Shown here in pieces: positions 16,815 through 25,338 of a stretch of DNA of 64,000 nucleotides (position 1 is the first letter of the stretch; each line of letters begins with the position of its first letter). This DNA is from Desulfovibrionaceae bacterium (GTDB taxonomy: Bacteria; Desulfobacterota; Desulfovibrionia; Desulfovibrionales; Desulfovibrionaceae), in NCBI GenBank assembly GCA_019421865.1, contig JAHZEL010000004.1, positions 1-64,000 of the forward strand, given 5' to 3'. The notes below the pieces were generated by a model. It did not search any database. It was not told the origin of the DNA and was given only the letters and a program-made list of their open reading frames with translations. The position numbers and the translations under genes are program-made.

Positions 16815-18773
16815 CTACTTGCCGTCGTATTCCCAGAGGATTTCGCCGGTTCGGTCCGTCCCGTAACCGCCCATGCTGCGCACCTGCTGCCGGAACGCCT
16901 CCGAACGGATAACGTCGAAGAGAGCCTTGATGCGCGCATCATCGGCATAGCGGAGAGATATAACCAGATCGTATTCCTCCACGCCCACGGAAACGAAGTC
17001 CAGCCCCAGCGCCGCAGCGGCGGAGCGCACGCCGAGACCGGCGTCGGCTCTGCCGGAAAGCACGGCGGCGGCCACGTTCATGTGCGTATACTCCTCATCG
17101 CGGTAGCCTTGGATATGCGCAGGAGAAAGTCCGCGCTTCTTCAGTTCATAATCCAAAAGAACGCGCGTTCCGCTGCCGCGCTGCCGGTTGATGAACTGCA
17201 CGTCCTCGCGGCACAGATCTTCAAAGGATACGATATTCTTCGGATTGCCGGGAAGCACCATGAAGCCCTGCTCTCTGTCCACAAGATTGACCAGAAGCGC
17301 AGGCATGCCCTTCAGATGTTCCTTCATGGCACTGCGGTTGTAGACGCCGCTCTCCTCATCGAGCAGATGACTGCCCGCCAGATGGCACTGTCCACGCCTG
17401 AGCGCAAGAAGTCCGCCCAGCGATCCGACATGAGCCGAAGTCAGACGGAAGCCCGGATGCGTTCTGCGGAGCATGCTGTCGATGAGGTCCAGCGTGTTGT
17501 CATGACTGCCCACGGCAAGAAGCGCGCCCTCAATCTCTTCCCGCGAGCGCAGAAGCTCCGCCATGACCGGCTGACCGGCATCAAGCCCTTCACGATCACG
17601 CTCTATGGCGATCACGGCATCGGCCCGGGAAAGACTGGTCACCGTCCCCGCTCCGCGGGGAAGCGTAACGGCGAAGCAGGTTCCCTCCACCATGCCGAGT
17701 TTGACTCTGACTCTCTCTTCCATGCCCGGGCGGGACGGGATGGGATTGCAGGGAACAACCTCTATGGTCTCTCTTCTTGCCACGCTCCGCTTCTGCCAGC
17801 GGGCAAGAAGCGGCAGCACGAATTCCTCCATGGCCACGATGGCCGATACGGGATACCCGGGCGTGCCGATGACGGGAACCCGGCGGCCCGCCGCCTCCAC
17901 CACGCCGAGCGCCGTGGGCTTGCCCGGCATCACGGCCACCCCGTGTACCAGAAGTTCACCCATGCCGGCGATGACGTCGGCGGTATAGTCATGACTTCCG
18001 GCGGAAGAGCCGGCATTCATGATGACAAGGTCGGCCCCCTGCGCCACGGCATCGGCTATGGCGGCCCGTATGCGCTCGACATCATCGGGCACCACGGGGC
18101 AGACGCGCGTATGTGCACCCGCCTTTTCCATCATGGCGGAAAAAATAAGCGAGTTGAATTCCGGAAGCGCACGTCCCGCGCGAAGATCTTCTTCCTTTGC
18201 CTCATTGAGCGCCACGATCTCCGACCCGCTGGGAATGACGGCCACCTCCGGTTTGCGGAATACCGGCGGCCTCGTCACACCGGCGGCCGCCAGAGCGCCG
18301 AGTTCGTACGGACCGATTTCCACGCCCGGAGCCAGAATGATTTCCGTAGCCACCATATCCTCGCCGAGCTTGCGCACATGCTGCCAGGGAAAGGCCGCCT
18401 TTTCCATGACCACGTACCGGCCGTTCTCCTCCACGTTCAGATGCTCCACCATGACGACGGCATTGCACCCCTCGGGAAGCGGATGGCCGGTATTGATCCA
18501 GAATGCCTGCTTGCCGACTTCCAGTCGTAGAGGTCTGCGCACGCTGGCCGTGAAGGTATCTTCAGCCTTGACGGCAACGCCGTCCATGGCCGCGCCGTGA
18601 AAGGCGGGCGACGAACGGAGCGCCTCCACCGGGCGGGAAAGCACGCGATGAAGAGCTTCCGAAAGCGATACCTCTTCTTCGGAAAGCTCCTGTCCCAGGG
18701 CGTCGATGCGGTCAAACCAGAGAGCCCGGGCCTCCTCTGGCGTTTTCATCGTAAGATAGGTGTGTCGAGACAT
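16815..18773 (-). CDS. moeA: MoeA-type molybdopterin molybdenum/tungsten transferase fused to a periplasmic-binding-like domain
   Basis: Inserts the metal oxyanion into adenylylated molybdopterin. The start at 18773 (MSRHTYLTMK) has AGAGGA upstream; 652 residues. Residues 1 to about 415 are MoeA, with HGAAMDGVAV, NAGSSAGSHDYT and GTPGYPVSA. From about 420 to the end is a type-2 periplasmic-binding-protein fold like that of LysR effector domains or ModA, with no signal peptide, so it is cytoplasmic and may bind an oxyanion or pterin. Fused MoeA proteins of this kind are known in archaea and sulfate reducers. A second plain moeA lies immediately upstream. Confidence 0.9.
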   Translation of the reverse strand: MSRHTYLTMKTPEEARALWFDRIDALGQELSEEEVSLSEALHRVLSRPVEALRSSPAFHGAAMDGVAVKAEDTFTASVRRPLRLEVGKQAFWINTGHPLPEGCNAVVMVEHLNVEENGRYVVMEKAAFPWQHVRKLGEDMVATEIILAPGVEIGPYELGALAAAGVTRPPVFRKPEVAVIPSGSEIVALNEAKEEDLRAGRALPEFNSLIFSAMMEKAGAHTRVCPVVPDDVERIRAAIADAVAQGADLVIMNAGSSAGSHDYTADVIAGMGELLVHGVAVMPGKPTALGVVEAAGRRVPVIGTPGYPVSAIVAMEEFVLPLLARWQKRSVARRETIEVVPCNPIPSRPGMEERVRVKLGMVEGTCFAVTLPRGAGTVTSLSRADAVIAIERDREGLDAGQPVMAELLRSREEIEGALLAVGSHDNTLDLIDSMLRRTHPGFRLTSAHVGSLGGLLALRRGQCHLAGSHLLDEESGVYNRSAMKEHLKGMPALLVNLVDREQGFMVLPGNPKNIVSFEDLCREDVQFINRQRGSGTRVLLDYELKKRGLSPAHIQGYRDEEYTHMNVAAAVLSGRADAGLGVRSAAAALGLDFVSVGVEEYDLVISLRYADDARIKALFDVIRSEAFRQQVRSMGGYGTDRTGEILWEYDGK

Positions 18774-18916
18774 ATATTCCTCTTGGCAGCGGATATCACG
18801 AATCGCCGGGAAAGGCCTGAGAGGGACCGACCTGGCTGAATACCGATCCACCGCTTTCCCGAAATACATTTAATTAATAAGAAGAAACGGTTCTTTTGCT
18901 GCGGTCACCGGCAGGA

Positions 18917-20143
18917 CTAAAGCAGAAGTTCGGCAAATACCGTCTGGCCGGCGTACAGACCTTCACTGTTTTCCGGGCATACCACCAGCGCATCGGCCGC
19001 CACAAGTCCGGAGATGAGACCGGAAGGCGCCGTGACGGGATCAGCCGTCCATCCGTCGGCGGTGCGGGAGAGACGAACGCGGATGAAGTCCCTGCGGCCC
19101 TGAGCCGAGGCCACGGAACGGGAAAGAACCGCCGGTACTCCGGCAGTCACGGGTTCCTCTCCTCCCTGAAGATGCCGAAGCAGCGGAAGCAGAAACACGC
19201 GGGCGCAGACAAGGGCGCTGGTCACCTGTCCCGGCAGACCCATGAGACAGGTTTTGCCGGATCTGGCCAGAATGAACGGCTTGCCCGGACTGACCGCCGC
19301 GCCGTGCACCAGAAGCGCACTGTCCGGCATGGAAAGAAACACGTCCACGGTATGATCGCGCATGCCAGCAGAAGAGCCGCCGGACAGCAGCACCACATCC
19401 GCTTCTTCCGCCGCGCTGCGCACCGCTTCCTTCAGCTGATCCATGTCGTCCCCCACCAGTCCGGCCAGACGCACGCTCGCCCCCGCGCCTGCGCACAGCG
19501 CCGCAAGCGAATGGGAGTTCACATCCCGCACCTGCCCGGGAAGAGGCTTCCGGTCAAAGGGAACGACCTCGTCACCGGTGGAGAGTATGACCACCCGGGG
19601 CCTGCGGCTCACCTGCACCGTCTGCTGCCCGAGCGCCGCCAGAAGTCCCGCTTCCTGTGCCCTCAGCCGACGCCCCGCCGGTATGAGCACACTTCCCGCG
19701 GCGGCGTCCTCGTCGCGCTCAAGCACATGATCGCCGGGAGCCTGCGTGCGCACGAGCTCGACCAGACGATCTCCCGCCGGACGCGAATATTCCACCATGA
19801 CCACGCAGTCCGCCCCTTCCGGCAGCATGCCGCCGGTAAGAATCCGCGCCGTCTGCCCCGGAGCAAGCGAAAAGGAAGGCGCGCTTCCCATGGGGCAGTC
19901 GCCCACGCACTCCAGAAGCGCCGGAGAACCTTCCTGCGCGCCGAAAACATCGCGCGCGCTGACGGCGTATCCATCCACGGTGGATCGGGCAAAGCCCGGC
20001 AGATCCTCGGGAGCGGCCCAGTCCCGCGCAAGATAGCGGCCCGCGCACTCATCCAGAAGAACGGTCTCTTCAGGAAGGCGGTCAAACGTTCTGACGAGGG
20101 ACAGAACCTCGTCCACAGATTTCAGGGTAAGAAAGGACTTCAT
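18917..20143 (-). CDS. moeA: Molybdopterin molybdenum/tungsten transferase MoeA (second copy)
   Basis: A 408-residue plain MoeA starting MKSFLTLKSV at 20143. It has ARSTVDGYAV, ILTGGMLPEGAD, LSGGSSAGMRDHT and GLPGQVTSA, the subdomain signatures of the family. It transcribes toward the fused moeA (144 bases apart, same strand), so the two are probably an operon. Paired MoeA paralogues are thought to discriminate molybdate from tungstate in organisms with both metals; that role is inferred here. Confidence 0.92.
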   Translation of the reverse strand: MKSFLTLKSVDEVLSLVRTFDRLPEETVLLDECAGRYLARDWAAPEDLPGFARSTVDGYAVSARDVFGAQEGSPALLECVGDCPMGSAPSFSLAPGQTARILTGGMLPEGADCVVMVEYSRPAGDRLVELVRTQAPGDHVLERDEDAAAGSVLIPAGRRLRAQEAGLLAALGQQTVQVSRRPRVVILSTGDEVVPFDRKPLPGQVRDVNSHSLAALCAGAGASVRLAGLVGDDMDQLKEAVRSAAEEADVVLLSGGSSAGMRDHTVDVFLSMPDSALLVHGAAVSPGKPFILARSGKTCLMGLPGQVTSALVCARVFLLPLLRHLQGGEEPVTAGVPAVLSRSVASAQGRRDFIRVRLSRTADGWTADPVTAPSGLISGLVAADALVVCPENSEGLYAGQTVFAELLL

Positions 20144-20454
20144 GGCGGCTCCCGATAAAATAAAATGATACTGCTTTGAAGTATAACCTTTTGGAGGAAA
20201 AAGAAAAGGCAGTCCCCCTTCCCCCGTCCGGACGGCACGGCTCACGCCCTTCTTCCGATATTTTCCTTTTTATTCAATGATCCTGAAAGGAAGTATGATA
20301 ATTTTGAAATAAACGTCATGTACCCGGCATTTTATCATTTCAGTATTGCTCATGGGAGATTTTTCTGTTATTTTGAAACAAGCATTTTTTATCCGGCGGC
20401 ATTCTCATATGGAGTAACGGACATTTTTCACAGCGTATACACCATGTCGTTTTT
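20144..20454. promoter_or_regulatory. Divergent control region between moeA and tunR
   Basis: An AT-rich gap of 311 bases. It holds AATTTTGAAAT (20300-20310) and ATTTTGAAACA (20370-20380), related to the repeats before the alcohol dehydrogenase gene, and a TGAAAT / ATTTCA inverted pair spanning 20305-20341. These are candidate TunR operators; I cannot match them to the published motif from memory. No gene is visible. Confidence 0.45.
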
Positions 20455-21519
20455 ATGTCATTTATGAAACAGCATGGGTCTTACCATGTCCGTTCCCGGA
20501 TTTCCGCGGATCGCAACAGACAAACTGCGAAGTATCCATTGACTCAGCAACACCTGAACAGAAGCATGCTTGAACAGCTCACGATGCGCTGGGAAGCATG
20601 GGAAGCGGAGGCCACAACCACGGCGAAAAAGATCGTCCGTGCCCGGCTTCACCTTCTTTTTCTGCTCATCCGCTACGGCGGGCTGAGGCTCGGCGAGGCG
20701 CTGAATCTTCCCGCAAAAAAAGCCGTCGACACGATAACGGGCATGGTGCATATTCCCGATCCCGGCAGCAGGGACGTGCTGCTGCCTCTTGCCTGCATGA
20801 AGCATATCCGGCGCATTCTCAGCCTGCCTGAAGCGGAACAGGAGGATTTTCTCCGTTTCGATCAGGGCTTCGTTCGGAAAAAATTCTATGCCGTGGCCGA
20901 AGGCATGGGGCTTTCTCCCGGCATGGCCGGTCCCCGCGCCATACGCTATGCCAGAGGGCTGGAACTGCTTGAGCTGCATGTGCCCTTCAACGTGGTTCTT
21001 GCCTTTCTCGGCCAGCAGAAAAATACGCAGATCACCGAATTTCTCGACTTTGCCGGCGGTGAAGTCAAACGCATCGTACGCGGCGAATCCCCGGAAAAAC
21101 ACAAGGAAGACGACGAGAATGCCTTCATCGGCATCGTCACCTCCATAGTCACGGGCATGAGGGCCGTCAGCGTGGAGGTCACCACCTTCTCGGACCTCGT
21201 CATTACGGCGCTCTGCGAGGAAAGACAGTTCATGAACATGGAACTGCACCTCAATCAGGTCGTCACCGTCATCATTGATCCCGAACAGATCGTCCTGTCG
21301 GCGGAAAGAACGACAATGGGCCTTCAGGGTCCGGTACGGGCCACGGTTGCGTCCATGCATCAGGACGCGGTGGAAACCTTTCTCGTTCTCGAGCTGGCGG
21401 ACGGCACCCAGGTACACGCCGTTCAGGAAACGGCCTTCATCTCCAGACTCAGGCTCCGTCAGGGCAGCAGAGTTCAGATGAGCTTTCCCTCGCGCGGCGT
21501 CCGGCTTCTTCCCGAGTGA
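20455..21519 (+). CDS. tunR: TunR-family tungstate-responsive regulator (XerC/D-like domain plus two TOBE/Mop domains)
   Basis: A 354-residue transcription factor. Residues 50-210 form a tyrosine-recombinase catalytic-like fold with the box I Arg kept in YGGLRLGEA, but the HxLRH segment reads RAIRY, LGH reads LGQ and the nucleophilic Tyr position reads Phe (ITEFLDF), so it cannot recombine DNA. Residues 215-354 are two TOBE/Mop repeats that would bind tungstate or molybdate. This arrangement defines TunR of sulfate-reducing deltaproteobacteria. It precedes tupABC by 52 bases. The start is uncertain: no good ribosome-binding site precedes 20455, and a TTG at about 20539 is an alternative. Confidence 0.88.
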   Translation: MSFMKQHGSYHVRSRISADRNRQTAKYPLTQQHLNRSMLEQLTMRWEAWEAEATTTAKKIVRARLHLLFLLIRYGGLRLGEALNLPAKKAVDTITGMVHIPDPGSRDVLLPLACMKHIRRILSLPEAEQEDFLRFDQGFVRKKFYAVAEGMGLSPGMAGPRAIRYARGLELLELHVPFNVVLAFLGQQKNTQITEFLDFAGGEVKRIVRGESPEKHKEDDENAFIGIVTSIVTGMRAVSVEVTTFSDLVITALCEERQFMNMELHLNQVVTVIIDPEQIVLSAERTTMGLQGPVRATVASMHQDAVETFLVLELADGTQVHAVQETAFISRLRLRQGSRVQMSFPSRGVRLLPE

Positions 21520-21571
21520 CAAACCGGCGCGCCCTCCCGGGCGTGCCGCAAACCATACAAGGAGCATATCC

Positions 21572-22393
21572 ATGAACTATTCCGGCAAAATCCTTTTCGG
21601 CACGCTGCTCGCCCTCTCCTGCGTCGTTCCCGCGCAGGCCGCCGACACCCTGATGATGGCCACGACCACCAGCACGCAGGATTCCGGCCTGCTCGAATAC
21701 GTCGCCCCCGTCTTCCAGAAGGAAACCGGCATTGATCTCAAGTGGGTGGCCGTAGGTACCGGCAAGGCGCTCGAAATCTCCAAGAACTGCGACGCCGACG
21801 TGCTGCTCGTTCATGCTCCCGACGTGGAAAAGAAGTTCATCGACGACGGCTTCGGCATCGACCGCCGCCAGATCATGTACAACGACTTCGTCATCGTCGG
21901 TCCCAAGGCCGATCCTGCGAAGATCGCCGGCAAGACCACGGCCGAAGCCCTGAAGACCATTTACGACGCCAAGGCCGGCTTCGTCAGCCGCGGCGACAAG
22001 TCCGGCACCCATTCCGCCGAGCTCGCGCTGTGGAAGAAGTCCAACCTGAACCCCGACAAGGAATCCTTCTACATTTCCGCCGGTCAGGGCATGATGGCCA
22101 CGCTGGCCATTGCCGCTGAAAAGGGCGCCTACGCGCTTACCGACCGCGGCACCTGGATCAAGTACGCCAATCAGCAGGGCGACGCCAATCCTCTTGCCAT
22201 CGTCGTGGAAGGCGATTCCGCGCTGTTCAACCAGTACAGCGTCATCACCACCAATCCCGCCATGTGCCCCAACGTCAAGAAGGATCTTGCCGTCAAGTTC
22301 GAAGACTGGTGGGTGAAGCCCGAAACCCAGAAGCTCATCGAAGACTACAAGCTCGAAGGCAAGCAGCTCTTCTTCCCCAACGCAGGTAAGTAA
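21572..22393 (+). CDS. tupA: Tungstate ABC transporter substrate-binding protein
   Basis: Periplasmic tungstate receptor. The 273-residue precursor has a signal peptide cleaved after AQA and then the TupA signature TTTSTQDSGLL, whose Thr and Ser residues bind the oxyanion; SRGDKSGTHSAE is the second ligand loop. AAGGAG precedes the ATG. Strong codon bias compared with tupB and tupC fits a binding protein made in excess. ModA proteins lack the TTTSTxxSGL signature, so tungstate is preferred as substrate. Confidence 0.94.
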   Translation: MNYSGKILFGTLLALSCVVPAQAADTLMMATTTSTQDSGLLEYVAPVFQKETGIDLKWVAVGTGKALEISKNCDADVLLVHAPDVEKKFIDDGFGIDRRQIMYNDFVIVGPKADPAKIAGKTTAEALKTIYDAKAGFVSRGDKSGTHSAELALWKKSNLNPDKESFYISAGQGMMATLAIAAEKGAYALTDRGTWIKYANQQGDANPLAIVVEGDSALFNQYSVITTNPAMCPNVKKDLAVKFEDWWVKPETQKLIEDYKLEGKQLFFPNAGK

Positions 22394-22401
22394 GCCTACG
22401 G

Positions 22402-22423
22402 GCGGGCCGCTTCTGCGGCCCGC
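22402..22423 (+). other. Intercistronic hairpin between tupA and tupB
   Basis: GCGGGCCGC, loop TTCT, GCGGCCCGC. It lies between the tupA stop and the tupB start, followed by a pyrimidine stretch, and could lower downstream expression relative to tupA. Confidence 0.65.
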
Positions 22424-22449
22424 TCTCCCCTTTTTCTCCGCAGGTTATC

Positions 22450-23145
22450 ATGGGATATTTCAGCGAAGGCATGAGCAAGGCGCTCGACCTGCTTCTGAAC
22501 ATGGACGACGCCACCTTTTCCGCCATTCAGGCCACTCTTTCCTCCACCAGCTGCGCGCTCGTCATCGCCACGATTCTGGGGCTGCCCCTGGGCTTTCTGC
22601 TCGGCTATACCGATTTTCCCGGGAAAAAATTTCTGAGGCTCGTTTCGGACACGCTGCTGGCCTTTCCCACGGTGCTGATCGGACTCATCGTGTATGTGTT
22701 CATCACCTACCGCGGCCCGCTCGGTCAGTTCGGTCTGCTCTTCACGCTGCCGGGCATGGTCATAGGTCAGAGCATACTCGCCCTGCCCATCGTCATTTCC
22801 TGGACGGCGCAGGCCGTGGAAAGCCTTGATCCTCGCTGCCGGGAAACGCTGCTTACCCTGGGAGCCTCGCCTTCGCAGCTTGCCCTGCACACCATACGGG
22901 AAATCCGCTACGATCTCGGCATGGTCTGCGTTACGGCCTTCGGCCGCGTGGTCACGGAAGTGGGCGTCGCCATGATGCTCGGCGGCAATATACGCTACTC
23001 CACACGAACCATGACCACCGCCATTTCGCTGGAAACCAGCAAGGGAGAATTCGCTCAGGGCATAGCGCTGGGCATCGTGCTTCTGCTCATCGCCTTTCTC
23101 GTCAATTTTCTGCTGTCCTGGTTCAAGCACAAGGGGCGCGCATGA
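22450..23145 (+). CDS. tupB: Tungstate ABC transporter permease
   Basis: A 231-residue inner-membrane permease with about five to six hydrophobic segments. The EAA-type coupling region (ETLLTLGASPSQLALHTIRE) that contacts the ATPase is near residues 135-155. It overlaps tupC by four bases (ATGA). Length and order match TupB. Confidence 0.92.
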   Translation: MGYFSEGMSKALDLLLNMDDATFSAIQATLSSTSCALVIATILGLPLGFLLGYTDFPGKKFLRLVSDTLLAFPTVLIGLIVYVFITYRGPLGQFGLLFTLPGMVIGQSILALPIVISWTAQAVESLDPRCRETLLTLGASPSQLALHTIREIRYDLGMVCVTAFGRVVTEVGVAMMLGGNIRYSTRTMTTAISLETSKGEFAQGIALGIVLLLIAFLVNFLLSWFKHKGRA

Positions 23146-23774
23146 ACATTCTCTTTGAAGCGCAAAACCTGCGCAAATGCTACGGGAACATCACGGCGCT
23201 CCATCTTCCTCATTTCGTCATGGAAAAGGGAGAAACCGTCGTGCTTACCGGCAGAAACGGCAGCGGCAAGTCCACGCTGCTGCGCCTGCTCGCCTTTCTG
23301 GAAAAGCCCACGTCGGGCGTGCTTCGTTACACCGGAAGCCAGACGGATCCCCGCCGGGAGATTACGCTTCTTCTGCAGGAGCCCTATCTCATGAAGGCTT
23401 CCGTGTTCTGGAACGTCACGCTGGGGCTGCGCCTGCGCGGCATCGACACGATTACCATGCGCAAAAAATATGAGGAAAGCATGCTGGCCGTAGGCTTTTC
23501 GGATCCGGAAAGCATGGCGCCCCGCGGCCCCGGAGAACTTTCCGGAGGAGAAAAGCAGCGCATCGCCCTCGCCTCACGACTTATTCTTTCCCCGTCCGTG
23601 CTTCTTCTCGATGAGCCAACGTCCAATGTTGACGCGGCGAGCGAAAAAGCCATACTCAATGTCATAAGGTCTCTGCGAGAACGCGGCGTCAGCGTGGTCT
23701 GTTCCACGCACGACAGGGATATTCCCGCCGCTCTCAAAGCCAGGGAAACAGCCATCGTCAGCGCTCCGGTCTGA
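23142..23774 (+). CDS. tupC: Tungstate ABC transporter ATP-binding protein
   Basis: A 210-residue ABC ATPase: Walker A GRNGSGKSTLL near residues 37-47, Q-loop LLLQEPY, signature GELSGGEKQR, Walker B VLLLDEPTSNVD and the H-loop STHDRD. It is short and lacks the C-terminal TOBE domain of ModC, as is normal for TupC, so tungstate feedback must come from TunR. Confidence 0.93.
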   Translation: MNILFEAQNLRKCYGNITALHLPHFVMEKGETVVLTGRNGSGKSTLLRLLAFLEKPTSGVLRYTGSQTDPRREITLLLQEPYLMKASVFWNVTLGLRLRGIDTITMRKKYEESMLAVGFSDPESMAPRGPGELSGGEKQRIALASRLILSPSVLLLDEPTSNVDAASEKAILNVIRSLRERGVSVVCSTHDRDIPAALKARETAIVSAPV

Positions 23775-23828
23775 TCATCGGACCGGCCGCATCAAGAACA
23801 ACAATAGACAGACATTCCGGAGAAAACC

Positions 23829-24284
23829 ATGCGCATCGTTGCCGTATCCACCAGTGCCCGCAAGGGCGAAAAGAAAATCAATCAGCCGCAGGTGACGCTT
23901 GTGGCCAACCACGGCGTGGAAGGCGACGTCCATGCCGACGGCACCCACCGCCAGCTCAGCCTGCTCGCCATGGAAGACATTGAATACATGCGCTCCATGG
24001 GCGCCGACGTGCATCCCGGCGATTTTGCCGAAAACATCACCACCGAAGGCGTGGAACTTCATACCTGCCCGCTCGGCACCCGCTTCACCATCGGCGACGA
24101 CATCGAGCTCGTTCTGACCCAGATCGGCAAGGAATGCCACATGGGCTGCGCCATCCGTCAGCAGGTCGGCGACTGCATCATGCCCAGAAGAGGCGTATTC
24201 TGCCGCATTCTCAAGGGCGGCGTGGTCAAGCCCGGCGACAGCTTCCGTATTTCCTTCCGTCCTCAGGTTCTTCCTCTGGCGTAA
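23829..24284 (+). CDS. MOSC-domain protein
   Basis: A 151-residue stand-alone MOSC domain. MOSC domains belong to molybdenum-cofactor sulfurases and the YiiM/mARC group; the conserved Cys is in IGKECHMGC. Stand-alone MOSC proteins in moa operons are thought to handle the cofactor or its sulfur. It begins 54 bases after tupC and is followed 12 bases later by the moaC-mogA fusion, so it is in the same operon. No FdhD or other known partner is adjacent. Confidence 0.88.
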   Translation: MRIVAVSTSARKGEKKINQPQVTLVANHGVEGDVHADGTHRQLSLLAMEDIEYMRSMGADVHPGDFAENITTEGVELHTCPLGTRFTIGDDIELVLTQIGKECHMGCAIRQQVGDCIMPRRGVFCRILKGGVVKPGDSFRISFRPQVLPLA

Positions 24285-24296
24285 GTCGAGGCTGCC

Positions 24297-25334
24297 ATGT
24301 CCGAATTCTCTCATCTCGACGCTTCGGGCGCTCCCCGCATGGTGGACGTCGGAGCCAAGACCGAAACAAAGCGCACGGCCATTGCCCGGGCCGTGGTGGA
24401 ACTGAATGCCCATACGCTGGAGCTGCTCAAGGCCAAGGCTCTGCCCAAGGGCGACGTGCTCACCGTGGCGCAGGTGGCGGGCATCATGGCCGCCAAGCGC
24501 ACGGCGGAACTTATTCCCATGTGCCACCCGCTGGCCATCACCCATGCCGACGTGCGCTTCAAGGTGCAGGACGAACCGCCTGCCGTGATTCTTGAGGCCT
24601 CCGCCAGCACCACGGGACGCACCGGCGTGGAAATGGAAGCCATCATTGCGGCGCAGATCGCCGCGGCCACCATCTACGACATGGTCAAGGCCGTGCAGAA
24701 GGACGTGGTCATCCGCGACGTGCGCCTCATCCTCAAGTCCGGCGGCAAAAGCGGCCTTTTCAAGACCGACGATCCGCTGCTCTTTGAAGTGGAGGATACG
24801 CCGTTGCCGCTGCCCCGGCCTCTGCCCGAAGCCTGGACGGGCGAAGGACTTGCCGTGGCCTGCATCACGCTGTCCGACAAGGGCTATGCCGGAGACCGCG
24901 TGGATGAAAGCGGCCCCGCCCTGCTGGACATGATGGCCGAACTGTCGCCCGCTAGGCGCGAGCTTTTCCTGCTGCCCGATGATCCGCGCGCCCTGCGCAA
25001 GCTCGTCAGGGATCTCGCCTCCTCCGGCTGGGGACTCATCGTCACAACGGGAGGCACGGGGCTTTCCCCCCGCGACTTCACGCCGGAAGCGCTGCTTCCC
25101 GTGCTGGATCGCCGCCTGCCCGGCTTTGAACAGGTCATGTTCTCCGAAGGCCTGGCCCATACGCCCCGGGCCGTGCTTTCCCGCTGCCTTGCGGGCACGC
25201 TCGGCCGCACCATGCTCATCGCCCTGCCGGGAAGCCGCCGGGCCGCCATGGAAAATCTCGCCGCCCTGCTGCCCGTGCTGCCTCATGCGCTGGAAAAGCT
25301 CAACGGCGACATGAGCGACTGCGGAAGGAGCTAG
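24297..25334 (+). CDS. Fused cyclic pyranopterin phosphate synthase MoaC and MogA/MoaB adenylyltransferase
   Basis: Two-domain cofactor enzyme of 345 residues. Residues 1-165 are MoaC, with MVDVGAKTETKR, the catalytic ELIPMCHPL and TGVEMEA. Residues 180-345 are MogA/MoaB, with ITLSDKGYAGDRVDESGP, the nucleotide loop TTGGTGLSPRDFTPEA and a C-terminal ALPGSRRA. It would perform both the ring closure that follows MoaA and the later adenylylation of the pterin. The stop is four bases before moaA. Confidence 0.94.
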   Translation: MSEFSHLDASGAPRMVDVGAKTETKRTAIARAVVELNAHTLELLKAKALPKGDVLTVAQVAGIMAAKRTAELIPMCHPLAITHADVRFKVQDEPPAVILEASASTTGRTGVEMEAIIAAQIAAATIYDMVKAVQKDVVIRDVRLILKSGGKSGLFKTDDPLLFEVEDTPLPLPRPLPEAWTGEGLAVACITLSDKGYAGDRVDESGPALLDMMAELSPARRELFLLPDDPRALRKLVRDLASSGWGLIVTTGGTGLSPRDFTPEALLPVLDRRLPGFEQVMFSEGLAHTPRAVLSRCLAGTLGRTMLIALPGSRRAAMENLAALLPVLPHALEKLNGDMSDCGRS

Positions 25335-25338
25335 CATC

